Shown one piece after another: positions 1 through 9,169 of a DNA stretch of 51,481 nucleotides (positions are counted from its first letter, which is position 1; every line of letters starts with the position of its first letter). A program made the translations under genes and the position numbers. The stretch is from contig WRCE01000010.1 in assembly GCA_009784005.1 (NCBI GenBank), positions 1 to 51,481 of the forward strand, read 5' to 3'. The DNA is from Candidatus Methanimicrococcus labiotermitis. GTDB taxonomy: Archaea; Halobacteriota; Methanosarcinia; Methanosarcinales; Methanosarcinaceae. The notes under the pieces were generated by a model that saw nothing but the letters and a program-made list of their open reading frames with translations, was not told the DNA's origin and searched no databases.

Positions 1-102
1 AAACTGATTGAAAAACTGGGCTTTGAATTGATAGCAGTTTTGCCTGAATCGAATTTTTACGGCAGAGTTGCAGACGTGGCATACTATTCACGCACATTAT
101 AA
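1..102 (+). CDS. C-terminal fragment of an unrecognised protein
   Basis: The window opens inside a reading frame that encodes 33 residues and ends with TAA at 100-102. The visible tail contains KLGFELIAVLPESNFYGRVA and ends in AYYSRTL. A lysine-leucine-glycine-phenylalanine turn followed by a hydrophobic strand is reminiscent of the C-terminal end of GNAT acetyltransferases, but the fragment is too short to assign. A 13-bp terminator-like hairpin follows at 171-210, consistent with the gene ending here. The protein start lies outside the window. Confidence 0.5.
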   Translation, partial: KLIEKLGFELIAVLPESNFYGRVADVAYYSRTL

Positions 103-170
103 GCATTTGTGGCGGAATGGTTGAAAAGACTGAAACATCTTGATTCGTTGAATTATCATAGTAAGTATAG

Positions 171-214
171 ACAAGACAAGGCTAAACGATGGTAGGAAGC
201 CTTGTCTTGTTTTT
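171..214 (+). terminator. 13-bp hairpin with T-rich tail
   Basis: ACAAGACAAGGCT at 171-183 pairs perfectly with 198-210 across a 14-nt loop, and TTTT follows. It lies 68 nt after the stop of the partial gene at 1-102 and probably ends that transcript. Confidence 0.6.
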
Positions 215-261
215 AGTTTCGAGACTTTTTAGGAAATATTTGAAATTACCCTTGACAGCAC

Positions 262-388
262 GAATCTATGATCTTGTTTTTTTCAAAAAAAATACTATTT
301 GTATTTCTCTTTATTTTTTTGCAGTAATCTCCATTTTCAGATTTGTGCGCTGCTTCGCATCGCCCAACTCTGAAAATGGAGGTGGTTA
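262..388 (-). repeat. Dispersed hairpin repeat, copy 1
   Basis: On the minus strand this begins with TAACCACCTCCATTTTC (388-372) and forms a 13-bp stem, 329-341 with 369-381. Its loop contains GGGCGATGCGAAGCAGCGCA. The same stem and a nearly identical loop occur in the other orientation at 18001-18060. Weaker similarity continues on the 3' side into a T-rich/A-rich stretch in both copies. It sits 18 nt beyond the priL stop, so it may also end the priL transcript. The inner GCG-TGC/GCA-CGC complementarity gives a second possible stem. Family unknown. Confidence 0.6.
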
Positions 389-406
389 TATGTTTTTTGT
401 TTGTTT

Positions 407-1525
407 TCATTCTGTTGTTTTGCCTTCTTCTTTTCCGCCTTTCTCTTCTTCATCTTTTCCGCCTTTCTCTTCTTCATCTTTTCCGTATTTCTCTTCCTTT
501 TCTTTTCGCTTGGCGGCGATGTATTTCAAGGCGCTGTAGTAACCGAGCGGATGACGTATTTTTGAACACATATTGTCTCTGCCGGTACAGTTGCCGTATG
601 TCTGCATTGTCGCGCAGGAAGGGGTTTTGTATTGGTTGGCGGAGATATGCTCGACCTGATAGCGGGTTTTTTCTTCACTGAAGTCGGGGGAGACATTGAA
701 CACATTGACAACCTCATCGGCGGACATTCCGGTGTTTAATAAAAACGAAACCATCGAGAAACGCATGGAATGGGCCAGATTGACGCCTTCTCTGACATTG
801 GAAAGCGCTTTATTGATGCACGGCGGGAACATTGTGAAATCGACTTCGCCGAGGTCGGCGTCACCCAAATTTTGCCGCTGCTCTTCGTATCTTGTTCTCA
901 GCTCGGCAACCTGCGATTCGCACGCCGCGCGCATCCCATCGGGAATATTGGGAATCGGCAAAGAACTTTCTATTCTTTTGCGAACGGCTTCCTGAAGCAA
1001 GCGGATAAATTCATCGCGCGAAACGGTGACATACCCCTTCTCGAGATGACGGTTGATGAGTTTTCGGGAAATGTCTTTCATCGCCAAAGAATAGCGGATG
1101 TAATCCGAAAAATAAATTTTGACATGCTCATCGGACTTGGAAGCGGTAATACCGAAATCTTTCCCAAAATCAAGCGCGAATTCGGGAGTTTTAACAATCG
1201 TTTCTTTAAGAAGAGAATGCGCTGCCGTCGCTTCGGCAAGAGCGTAGCGCCGCGTAAAAGCGGGTTCGTTTAAGCACGACACCAAAATGCGCGCGAAAGG
1301 ATAAGACAAAAGTTCGGCAATCGCTTCTTCTTCATTTCTGAACGTCGGTTTCGTTATTTCGCCCGTAAACGCCTCCGTTACGCGTTCATTTCCGCGCCTT
1401 CTGGCTTCTTTGAACCCGAGGCCGGTCATCAAAGCGTCAAGAGAAAAGTCCAACTCGCTGACATACTCGGAGGCTTCCGTTAAAAATGGATAAAGAGCCA
1501 GTTCTTCGGGGGACATAACGGTCAT
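407..1525 (-). CDS. priL: DNA primase large subunit PriL
   Basis: This is the regulatory, iron-sulfur subunit of the archaeal/eukaryotic heterodimeric primase, which partners PriS to make RNA primers for replication. It has 372 residues. The C-terminal domain carries four cysteines at 236 (PPCINKAL), 304, 313 and 320, followed by KIRHPLGYY, the arrangement that holds the 4Fe-4S cluster in this family. After residue 340 the protein ends in a charged low-complexity tail with the unit EEEKGGKD repeated, which I do not know from other PriL proteins. A TATA-like TTTATATA on the minus strand (1549-1542) is only about 20-30 nt from the ATG codons at 1525 and 1516, so the mRNA is probably nearly leaderless and translation may begin at Met4. 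radA lies upstream on the same strand, with a hairpin between them. Confidence 0.9.
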   Translation of the reverse strand: MTVMSPEELALYPFLTEASEYVSELDFSLDALMTGLGFKEARRRGNERVTEAFTGEITKPTFRNEEEAIAELLSYPFARILVSCLNEPAFTRRYALAEATAAHSLLKETIVKTPEFALDFGKDFGITASKSDEHVKIYFSDYIRYSLAMKDISRKLINRHLEKGYVTVSRDEFIRLLQEAVRKRIESSLPIPNIPDGMRAACESQVAELRTRYEEQRQNLGDADLGEVDFTMFPPCINKALSNVREGVNLAHSMRFSMVSFLLNTGMSADEVVNVFNVSPDFSEEKTRYQVEHISANQYKTPSCATMQTYGNCTGRDNMCSKIRHPLGYYSALKYIAAKRKEKEEKYGKDEEEKGGKDEEEKGGKEEGKTTE

Positions 1526-1541
1526 AAATTATGTTTCGGAA

Positions 1542-1549
1542 TATATAAA
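1542..1549 (-). promoter_or_regulatory. TATA box of priL
   Basis: TTTATATA on the minus strand, centred about 20-30 nt before the two candidate priL start codons. This spacing predicts a leaderless or nearly leaderless mRNA. Assigned from consensus and position only. Confidence 0.45.
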
Positions 1550-1564
1550 CCGTATGTATGAAAC

Positions 1565-1640
1565 CAAAAACGTTCAAAAAAGTCAAAAAAGTCAAAAAAG
1601 TCATAACAGTTTCTAAAACGTTCAAAAAGTCAAAAAAGTT
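1565..1640. repeat. Short tandem repeat, AAAAAAGTC-like
   Basis: The spacer upstream of priL carries several copies of AAAAAAGTC interleaved with AAACGTTC. The units are imperfect. On the minus strand this is a T-rich tract that could also help end the radA transcript. Confidence 0.6.
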
Positions 1641-1685
1641 TCAAAAACAACAGAAAAGCAATACTTTTTTCAGGAAAGGTGATTG

Positions 1686-1713
1686 ACGGGAGCCGGCTTG
1701 CAGCGGCTCCCGT
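1686..1713 (-). terminator. Hairpin downstream of radA
   Basis: ACGGGAGCCG (1686-1695) pairs perfectly with 1704-1713 across an 8-nt loop. It lies 47 nt past the radA stop, and the following minus-strand sequence contains several T runs. Probable radA terminator. Confidence 0.55.
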
Positions 1714-1759
1714 TCTGATGTGTTTTAAGAAGCGTTATCAGATTTCTTCTCGCCCCCGT

Positions 1760-2737
1760 TTACGCGTCCGTGATGCCGTCTCTTGTGACGGCCAGAACTG
1801 CTTCGCCTTCGGGCAGGTTCGGCGAGTCAACCAGTTTGACGATTCTTTTATCGCCCTTGGATTTGCGGATGTAAAGCCTGAATGTTGCCGTGTGGCCGAG
1901 AATGTGGCCGCCGATGGGGCGAGTCGGGTCGCCGAAGAAAGCGTCGGGTTTTGCCATCACTTGATTGGTAACCAAGACGGCGGCGTTGTTTAAGTTCGCG
2001 AAACGCTGAAGGCCGTGAAGGTGTTTGTTCAGTTTTTGCTGGCGGTCCGCCAATGTTCCGCGGCCGATGTATTCGGCTCTGAAATGCGCGGTGAGAGAGT
2101 CGACAACCATGAGGCGGACGGGTTTGTCCGAATCTTTTAATTCGTTGGCGAGGTCCATCGCGGAATCCACAAGAAGGATTTGGTGATTAGAGTTAAAGGC
2201 GCGGGCGACGTGAATGTTTTTCAAGATTTCATCGGCGTCCAGTTCGATGCCGAGTTCGTTGGCTCTTCCTTCAACCATTTGTTTAATTCTGTCGGGGCGG
2301 AAGGTGTTTTCGGTGTCGATAATGATGACGGAACCGTTTAAGCCGCCATTTTCTCCCGACAGCTGAACGTTGACGGCCAGCTGGTGAGCCACCTGTGTTT
2401 TTCCTGAACCGAATTCGCCGTAAATTTCAGTGATTGACTGACTTTCAATGCCGCCGCCCATCATCTCGTCAAATTCGGCGCATCCGGTTTTGATTTTACC
2501 GATGTTCAGCCGTCTTTCAAAGACCATGTCGCCGGTTTCAAAACCGCCGATATCGGCGGCCTGCCGAGCGGCGTTAATGATTTTTGCCGCCGTGGCCTCT
2601 CCGATTTCAGCGGTAGCGCCAAGTTCCGCGGGGGACGCGACGGCGACCGCTTCAACCGAGTTAAAGCCCGCTTCTCTCAATTTCTCAGCCGTTGCCGGCC
2701 CGACGCCGGGGAGGTCTTCCAAAAGAATTTCAGTCAT
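1760..2737 (-). CDS. radA: DNA repair and recombination protein RadA
   Basis: RadA is the archaeal RecA/Rad51 strand-exchange ATPase, forming filaments on single-stranded DNA. The 325-residue length is normal. An N-terminal helix-hairpin-helix region ([12 protein letters not shown], residues 9-20) is followed by the ATPase core with Walker A GEFGSGKT at 107-114 and Walker B LMVVDS at about 209-214. The conserved VTNQV and [17 protein letters not shown] segments of the DNA-binding loops are present. The ATG at 2737 has the sequence AGGAGAAATAAAA just before it, a good ribosome binding site. No internal anomaly. A hairpin follows the stop, so it is probably transcribed alone or with little readthrough into priL. 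Confidence 0.96.
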   Translation of the reverse strand: MTEILLEDLPGVGPATAEKLREAGFNSVEAVAVASPAELGATAEIGEATAAKIINAARQAADIGGFETGDMVFERRLNIGKIKTGCAEFDEMMGGGIESQSITEIYGEFGSGKTQVAHQLAVNVQLSGENGGLNGSVIIIDTENTFRPDRIKQMVEGRANELGIELDADEILKNIHVARAFNSNHQILLVDSAMDLANELKDSDKPVRLMVVDSLTAHFRAEYIGRGTLADRQQKLNKHLHGLQRFANLNNAAVLVTNQVMAKPDAFFGDPTRPIGGHILGHTATFRLYIRKSKGDKRIVKLVDSPNLPEGEAVLAVTRDGITDA

Positions 2738-3280
2738 TTTTATTTCTCCTACAGATGAACATACAGATGGACAGTTTAAAGTTTAAATAATGATGAATTA
2801 TGATTGTTAAGATTGTTAAGATTGTTAAGAATGATAAGTGTTTAAATAGGTATGAATTAGGTTTGAATTTGGTTTAAATAGGTATGAATTAGGTTTGAAT
2901 TAGGTTTGAAAGGTTTGTTTCAATTTAAATAATATGATGATATGATGAGCCGCTTGTCATTGCACGGTTCGTTGCATTGGCGCGTTGCATATCCTAAAAC
3001 ACGGCAAATTTATAAATAGCTGAAGTGAGCGGTGTGAAAGTAATTCGTCGTTTACGTTGTTTTACGGCACATCATAGCGTTTAGGCATATTACGGCGTAT
3101 TATTATCCGCTGTTTTTTAACAGCCCGTTATCTTTATTGTTCCCCAAGTTGTATTTTTCATAATTTTAACAAGTTTAATTTGTTTTTGGGCGAACCAAAT
3201 CATTTATAAATCATGTTTTTGTAAGATAGTGCTATTCTTATTCTTCTAAAGCCGAGTTGATTTAATATAATGGGTGGATT
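2738..3280. other. Divergent spacer radA/cobQ with tandem repeats
   Basis: No coding potential seen in this 543-bp spacer. It holds repeats of GATTGTTAA (2797-2830) and of a GGTATGAATTAGGTTTGAATT-type unit (2848-2920), then AT-rich sequence. TTTATAAA occurs at 3009-3016 and 3203-3210. The second is placed to serve cobQ; the first is palindromic and cannot be assigned to a strand. Confidence 0.6.
3203..3210 (+). promoter_or_regulatory. TATA box, probable cobQ promoter
   Basis: TTTATAAA about 70 nt before the cobQ ATG predicts transcription from about 3231 and a leader of roughly 50 nt. Based on consensus and position only. Confidence 0.4.
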
Positions 3281-4831
3281 ATGAAAGCGAACCGTCTCCT
3301 TGTTTTTGGGACATCTTCCGATGCCGGAAAGAGTTCAATCGTTACAGCTATTTGTAAAATCATGTCGCGAAACTACAAGACCGCTCCGTTTAAAGCTCAA
3401 AACATGAGTTTGAATTCTTGGGTCAATCCCGACGGCAAAGAAATCAGCTACGCCCAAGTGATTCAGGCGTGGGCGGCCGGCGCCGACCCGATTCCCGAAA
3501 TGAATCCCGTTGTTTTAAAGCCGAAAGGCGACAGCTTTTGTCAAGTCATCGTTATGGGCGAGCATTACGCCGACAGAAGCGCCGGCAACTATTACGCGTC
3601 TATTGAAGAGATGGCTGCCATTTTAAACGGCGCTCTTTCTAAACTGGATGACGAATACGAAGTCGTCATCATGGAAGGCGCGGGCGGCGCCGCCGAAATC
3701 AATCTTTACGACCGCGATATCGTCAATGTCGGAACGGCCCGCATCACGGACGCGCCAATTGTCATTGTCGGCGACATCGAACGCGGCGGCGTTTTCGCAA
3801 GCCTCTACGGAACGTATATGCTGCTTCCCGATGACGTTAAAAAGAATATCAAAGGTTTCATCATCAACAAATTCCGCGGCGATTCCCGTATTTTAGAACC
3901 CGGGTTAAAACAGCTCGAAGAATTGACCGGCGTCCCCATTCTCGGTATCATGCCATATTTCCGCTTGAGAATCCCGGCTGAGGATTCCATGTCTTTTAAA
4001 GAAAAATGCGGGTCGGGCTCTGTTCCCGCTGAAAAGAAAAAGCGCAGCACCGGCCTTGAAATCGCTGTGATTCAATTCCCGAAGATTTCTCATTTCAACG
4101 ATTTTGAAATATTGGAAAATGAAGCGCTTGTCAGGTATGTCGACATTCTCGGCGACATCGACAATATAGGCAATAACGGCAGTCTCGGCAATAACGGCGG
4201 TCTCGGCAATATCGGCAGTCTCGGCAGTCTCGGCAATCCCGACTTAATCATCCTGCCCGGCTCAGGCACACCGCTGTCGGATTTGGCGGCATTGAAAGAA
4301 AGCGGCATCGCTGAACAAATAAAAGCCGCCGCCGGTAAAATACAAATCATCGCCGTCGGCGAAGGCTACCAGATGCTCGGCAAGAAATTAACGGGCCCTG
4401 ACGGCAAGTCTGTTGACGGCCTCGGTTTGCTTGACTGCGAAACCGTATACACAAAAGAAGAAGGCTACAGCGAAAAACCGCAACGCGTCTCTTTAAAAGT
4501 AAAAGCGTGCGGCCCGATGCTTGCCGCTGTTGACGGCATTACACTGAACGGTTTTACGGCGCACAGCGGCAGCACAACAACCGTTTCTCCGGTTTTCGGC
4601 GCTGACGGCGCCTGCAGCAAAGACGGCACGGTTATCGGAACGTCGATACACGGCCTTTTCGACAACAAACCCTTCCGTGTGGCTTTGATGAAACATCTCG
4701 CCGAAAAGAAAGGGATCCCGTATGCCGAAGAGGAAGAATTCACAATGGACGACGGATTTGAAGAGCTGGCACAGGTCTTTGAAGCCAACGTCGATGTTGA
4801 AGCGATTTACAAAATTATGGGACTCAAATAA
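3281..4831 (+). CDS. cobQ: Cobyric acid synthase-like protein without the glutaminase cysteine
   Basis: CobQ/CbiP amidates the corrin side chains b, d, e and g of adenosylcobyrinate diamide, using ATP and ammonia from glutamine, on the way to the B12-type cofactors that methanogens need for methyl transfer. The N-terminal half is a clear amidoligase (FGTSSDAGKSS, residues 9-19; AQNMSLNSWV; EGAGGAAEINL). The C-terminal half is a class I glutaminase fold, with the partner histidine in TSIHGLFDN (His457). Two oddities stand out. Where the family has CGGYQMLG, this protein reads GEGYQMLG, so the catalytic Cys is Gly360. A Gly/Asn/Leu repeat (GNIGSLG-like, about residues 290-320), absent from ordinary CobQ, precedes PDLIILPGSG. 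It may use free ammonia, or it may be decaying. A terminator hairpin follows. Confidence 0.88.
   Translation: MKANRLLVFGTSSDAGKSSIVTAICKIMSRNYKTAPFKAQNMSLNSWVNPDGKEISYAQVIQAWAAGADPIPEMNPVVLKPKGDSFCQVIVMGEHYADRSAGNYYASIEEMAAILNGALSKLDDEYEVVIMEGAGGAAEINLYDRDIVNVGTARITDAPIVIVGDIERGGVFASLYGTYMLLPDDVKKNIKGFIINKFRGDSRILEPGLKQLEELTGVPILGIMPYFRLRIPAEDSMSFKEKCGSGSVPAEKKKRSTGLEIAVIQFPKISHFNDFEILENEALVRYVDILGDIDNIGNNGSLGNNGGLGNIGSLGSLGNPDLIILPGSGTPLSDLAALKESGIAEQIKAAAGKIQIIAVGEGYQMLGKKLTGPDGKSVDGLGLLDCETVYTKEEGYSEKPQRVSLKVKACGPMLAAVDGITLNGFTAHSGSTTTVSPVFGADGACSKDGTVIGTSIHGLFDNKPFRVALMKHLAEKKGIPYAEEEEFTMDDGFEELAQVFEANVDVEAIYKIMGLK
4152..4236 (+). repeat. In-frame GGCAAT(A)-CGGC repeat inside cobQ
   Basis: Units such as GGCAATAACGGCAGTCTC and GGCAGTCTC recur, encoding NIGNNGSLG-type peptides. 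The repeat keeps the frame and sits in a surface loop region between the amidoligase and glutaminase parts. Confidence 0.7.
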
Positions 4832-4839
4832 TGGTCAAA

Positions 4840-4891
4840 AAGGGGGTCAAGACAGTCAAAAACTTACTTTGACCCTCCTTATACCTTTTTT
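4840..4891 (+). terminator. cobQ terminator
   Basis: AAGGGGGTCAA (4840-4850) pairs with TTGACCCTCCTT (4869-4880) with one bulge, and a run of six T follows at 4886-4891. Confidence 0.65.
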
Positions 4892-4894
4892 AGC

Positions 4895-4992
4895 TTGTTT
4901 TGTTTATTTTGATTCGTTTTGTTTATTTTGATTCGTTTAGTTTGTTTTGATTCGTTTAGTTTGTTTTGATTCGTTTAGTTTGTTTTGATTTC
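4895..4992. repeat. 19-bp tandem repeat
   Basis: The unit GATTCGTTTAGTTTGTTTT is repeated about four times, with variants at the start. The rest of the 4832-5261 spacer is AT-rich, with a possible TATA (CTTTATATG near 5090) for the next gene. Confidence 0.75.
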
Positions 4993-5261
4993 GTTTTTCG
5001 TTTGCACAATTCGCGACAATTCATAAATTTAGACACCCGCTTTGACTTATGCCGATTGAATGTTTATTTCTCACGAAAACTTTATATGATTAGATAATTA
5101 TTTTACACTTATCGTATAATGAATATGTTTATGAATCAATTTTTTTGGTCTCATCACATAATAAACTGATTGATTGATTTATTAAAATATTCGTTTGATA
5201 CATTCAATTCTTTTAATTTATTCAATTCGTATAATTCGTTTTATACATCGGGTGGTTTATT

Positions 5262-6050
5262 ATGAAAGGTAAAGGTCTCTTAAGTTTAATTACCTACTCT
5301 GAAAAAAGAAAAGATCTTCTTTTTTTAATCGGCGAAAAGCCGCGTACCCTTTTTGAAATCAAGGAGTTTTTCAATGTCAAAACGCCTGAAATTTATCCGC
5401 GCATCAAGGAACTTTTAGAAGCGGATTTGATTCAAAAAACGAACAATGAATATTATTTAACCCCGACCGGTAAGGTTATTTTGAAATATTACACGCCGCT
5501 TGTGGAAATTTTAAACGTTTTTGAAGAAACCAGCGACTTTTGGACCGACCACGACACCAACGCCATTCCGCATCATCTTCTTGAGCGATTCAATGAGCTT
5601 GAAAACAGTATTTTGTTCCAATCCCCGTCCAAAAACGTTTTTGAACAAAACAAAACCATCGTTGAAAAACTGGATTCCGCCGAAAAAATCTCGGGCGTCA
5701 TTTCAGTTTTTATGCCGTCCACTCTTGAAATATTCCAAAGGCTCGTTTCCAACAAGACCCCGTCCAAAATCATCATGACAATGGACGTTTACGACAAATT
5801 CAGATTGGATTACAAGGAAACGCTTCAGTCATTCATTGAAATGAAAGGCAACGACCTCTACTTAATCGACAACGTCAACCTTTTCATCATCACAACCGAA
5901 GGGTTCCTCTACTTCTCCTTATTCTACAAGAACGGCCTTTACGACGCTCAGAAATACCTGATTGCGACCGACAACCGCTCTTTGAATTGGGGCAACGATT
6001 GTTTCAAATACTTCGTCGAACACTCCAAAAAAGTGGACAAGCTGGAGTAA
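5262..6050 (+). CDS. Winged-helix regulator with FilR1 (DUF1724) domain
   Basis: A 262-residue archaeal transcription factor. The N-terminal winged helix (residues about 15-80, with ITYSEKRKDLLFLIGEKP and YYLTPTGKVILKYY as the wing and following helix) is joined to a FilR1/DUF1724 sensor domain. In Methanosarcina, proteins of this architecture (Msr family) control methyltransferase genes for methanol or methyl-sulfide use; the ligand and target of this one are unknown. The start has GGGTGG a few bases before ATG. It is the intact paralogue of the TAG-interrupted regulator at 40848-41639 and supplies the template for reading that gene. It stands alone between two spacers, followed by a hairpin and a T-rich tract, so it is probably monocistronic. 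Confidence 0.88.
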   Translation: MKGKGLLSLITYSEKRKDLLFLIGEKPRTLFEIKEFFNVKTPEIYPRIKELLEADLIQKTNNEYYLTPTGKVILKYYTPLVEILNVFEETSDFWTDHDTNAIPHHLLERFNELENSILFQSPSKNVFEQNKTIVEKLDSAEKISGVISVFMPSTLEIFQRLVSNKTPSKIIMTMDVYDKFRLDYKETLQSFIEMKGNDLYLIDNVNLFIITTEGFLYFSLFYKNGLYDAQKYLIATDNRSLNWGNDCFKYFVEHSKKVDKLE

Positions 6051-6092
6051 GTTGAAAACAAACTAAACTCCAACCCTTTTTTTGATTACGTC

Positions 6093-6140
6093 TGAAACCG
6101 CGGGCTGTGCTAAGCAGGCTCGCCGGTTTTGGTATTTTTT
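6093..6140 (+). terminator. Terminator after the FilR1 regulator
   Basis: An imperfect hairpin (AAACCG pairing with CGGTTT around a G/C-rich inner stem) is followed by TTTTTTTT and further T-rich sequence. Confidence 0.5.
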
Positions 6141-6242
6141 TTGTCTTTTTGTTTTTTTGTTATTTTGTTATTTTTGGTTATACCGATAAACGTTTAAATG
6201 CCGGCAGAGTAGCCTGCCCCTCTTTTTATTGATCGCGTTCTG

Positions 6243-6252
6243 ATTTTATATG
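6243..6252 (+). promoter_or_regulatory. TATA-like box before the secreted Ig-like protein
   Basis: TTTTATATGC lies about 55-60 nt before the ATG at 6305, giving a short leader. Assigned by consensus and position. Confidence 0.35.
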
Positions 6253-6304
6253 CCATGAAAACCTATGTCATAAAAGTACATATTATAAAAGAAGGCAGAT
6301 ATGA

Positions 6305-6784
6305 ATGAACATGAGCATGAACACGAAGACGGCGGTCATTTCATTTGCATTGTTTCTCGTCATCATAGGCGGTGTGCTGTGTATAGCAATCATAGGCAGC
6401 AGCGATAGGTTTGATAACGGTGTCTTAAACGATTCGGAAAAAGTGACTTTGGAAATAAAAAAAGATACTGTTTCGGATAAGGGACTGACAATAATAATAA
6501 TCAATAAATCACAGAAGGATTACATTTTTGGTGAATACGGTTATTATGTGGAAAAAGAGATTAACGGTAGCTGGTATCCGCTTCCGTTTGTCTCAGGAAG
6601 TTTTTCATATTCTGATATAGCGCGTATGTTAAATAAAAACAGCACAGCTGAAAAGGAAATAAACTGGGAACGGGTCTATGGGAGCTTAGACGCCGGAAAT
6701 TATCGTATCAGTAAAGATATTGGGTATTTGGCGCCCGGCGATAATTACAACTTCTATATATCCGCCGAGTTTGTCATTGATTGA
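6305..6784 (+). CDS. Secreted or membrane-anchored Ig-like domain protein
   Basis: A 159-residue protein with a hydrophobic N-terminal segment (about residues 9-30, AVISFALFLVIIGGVLCIAI) that would act as a signal anchor. The outer part has the pattern VTLEIKKDTVSDKGLTIIII ... NKSQKDYIFGEYGYYVEK ... GSWYPLP ... YGSLDAGNYRISK, resembling the bacterial Ig-like (Big) domain found in small extracellular proteins. The role is unknown. Several alternative ATG codons lie in the first five codons, so the exact start is uncertain. No operon partner is apparent. Confidence 0.7.
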   Translation: MNMSMNTKTAVISFALFLVIIGGVLCIAIIGSSDRFDNGVLNDSEKVTLEIKKDTVSDKGLTIIIINKSQKDYIFGEYGYYVEKEINGSWYPLPFVSGSFSYSDIARMLNKNSTAEKEINWERVYGSLDAGNYRISKDIGYLAPGDNYNFYISAEFVID

Positions 6785-6943
6785 CGTGACAAATGTCGTG
6801 AAATAAAACAGGCCCCTTTCATCCGTTAAGAAAAACAGATACTTCCCAAGCATCCGTTTTCCTTCTCTTCGTTTTTCGGATTTTTGTAACTTTCAAAGGC
6901 TTCTGATTTTTTTCAATTTATCGGCAATTTATGCATCATTAAT

Positions 6944-7516
6944 TTATGCGTCATTGAAGCCGAGGAAAAATGTTCCTTTTTCAACCGAAATTTCGTAATC
7001 GTAAGTTTTGCGGATGTATTCGTCGCTCGGCGTGGAGGGCGAACCCAAAACCGCGTCTTTTGCTGCAATATTTCCCAAATCGCAGGGTTTTGGCGGCAAA
7101 ACGACAATCGGTTTACCGGCTTTTCCGCCGCCCTTGGCTTTGCAAATGACGAAATTTCCCATGACGACGTATTCGGGATTGTTTTGGTATTTTGCGACAT
7201 CGCGCTCATCAAAATCAAAGCCGATCACTTCATTGCCCTGCATCATGATAACGTTTGGCGGCTCAGGCCAAACATATTCTTTGTTGGTCGTGAAACAAAG
7301 AATGTGCTCTCTTTTGAAAACTTCGGCAATGCCTTGGTTATCGCCTTCGCCCATACCCATTAAGACATTCCCTTTCGCTGCTTCTTCAAGCTGTTCAACG
7401 ATATCTTTATCAGTGTCGGTTAAAATGAAAACGTCTTCAACGCCCGGAACTTTGAGCATATACTCTTTGACCGCTTCAACCAACGAATCTTGAGACGCGT
7501 GCGCGCAATTGTTCAT
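6944..7516 (-). CDS. Conserved hypothetical protein, 190 aa
   Basis: I do not recognise the family. The protein has 190 residues, no signal peptide and no membrane segment. It contains two alpha/beta-looking stretches (EDVFILTDTD, KGNVLMGMGEGDNQGIAEVF) and a distinctive C-terminal part with VLPPKPCDLGNIAAKDAVLG. Cysteines are few and scattered, so a metal cluster is not obvious. It is encoded on the minus strand downstream of the homocitrate synthase gene, with a 143-bp gap between them, and could be cotranscribed with it. Codon use matches its neighbours, so it is very likely a real gene. Its function cannot be stated. Confidence 0.75.
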   Translation of the reverse strand: MNNCAHASQDSLVEAVKEYMLKVPGVEDVFILTDTDKDIVEQLEEAAKGNVLMGMGEGDNQGIAEVFKREHILCFTTNKEYVWPEPPNVIMMQGNEVIGFDFDERDVAKYQNNPEYVVMGNFVICKAKGGGKAGKPIVVLPPKPCDLGNIAAKDAVLGSPSTPSDEYIRKTYDYEISVEKGTFFLGFNDA

Positions 7517-7659
7517 CTGTAATCCCCCGTATCATTTCTGATTTCATTATTTTAAAGTATCACTTTTAAAAAGTATTATCGGATAGGGTTTTGAAATTTA
7601 AATAATGTTTGATATCTGTCATTATTTTCAATTATTACTTTCAATTAAACGAACGCCGT

Positions 7660-8871
<1,212 letters not shown>

Positions 8872-9169
8872 TTTTATTCCTTTTGATTTTTTTTCCTTTT
8901 GATCTTTGTTGTTTTTCCGGTTTTTCCGGCTTTTTCCGTTTAAGGTCCGATTTTAAATTAATATCAATGATAAATTAAAAAGCGGACGTTTATGGCTGCT
9001 CAGCCATCAGAAAATTAAAAAACGGAAAAAGCGGGTAAACGCGGAAAACGAATGTGAAATTGATAGGAATAATCAGAAAAGGATATAAATATTTATGTCT
9101 TTCGTCTCTTCTCATATGAATAAATTATTCTGATTTATATTTTACATTAAAAACAGGGTTTGCCGGATT
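8872..9169. other. Divergent spacer with hairpin and TATA
   Basis: This holds a small hairpin (ATGGCT at 8992-8997 with AGCCAT at 9002-9007) flanked by similar TTAAAAA-CGG sequences, T-rich repeats of TTTTTCCGG type, and a TATA-like GATATAAATATTT at about 9083-9095 pointing toward the gene at 9170. Confidence 0.5.

Noticed and set aside
189-539. Plus-strand frames with the peptide SIFRFVRCFASPNSENGGG, similar to a frame at 18000-18191
   Set aside because: The shared peptide comes from the dispersed hairpin repeat read in reverse; the rest is unrelated, and the frame overlaps priL.
407-717. Short minus-strand and plus-strand frames across priL
   Set aside because: Shadow frames of the priL coding sequence without conserved motifs.
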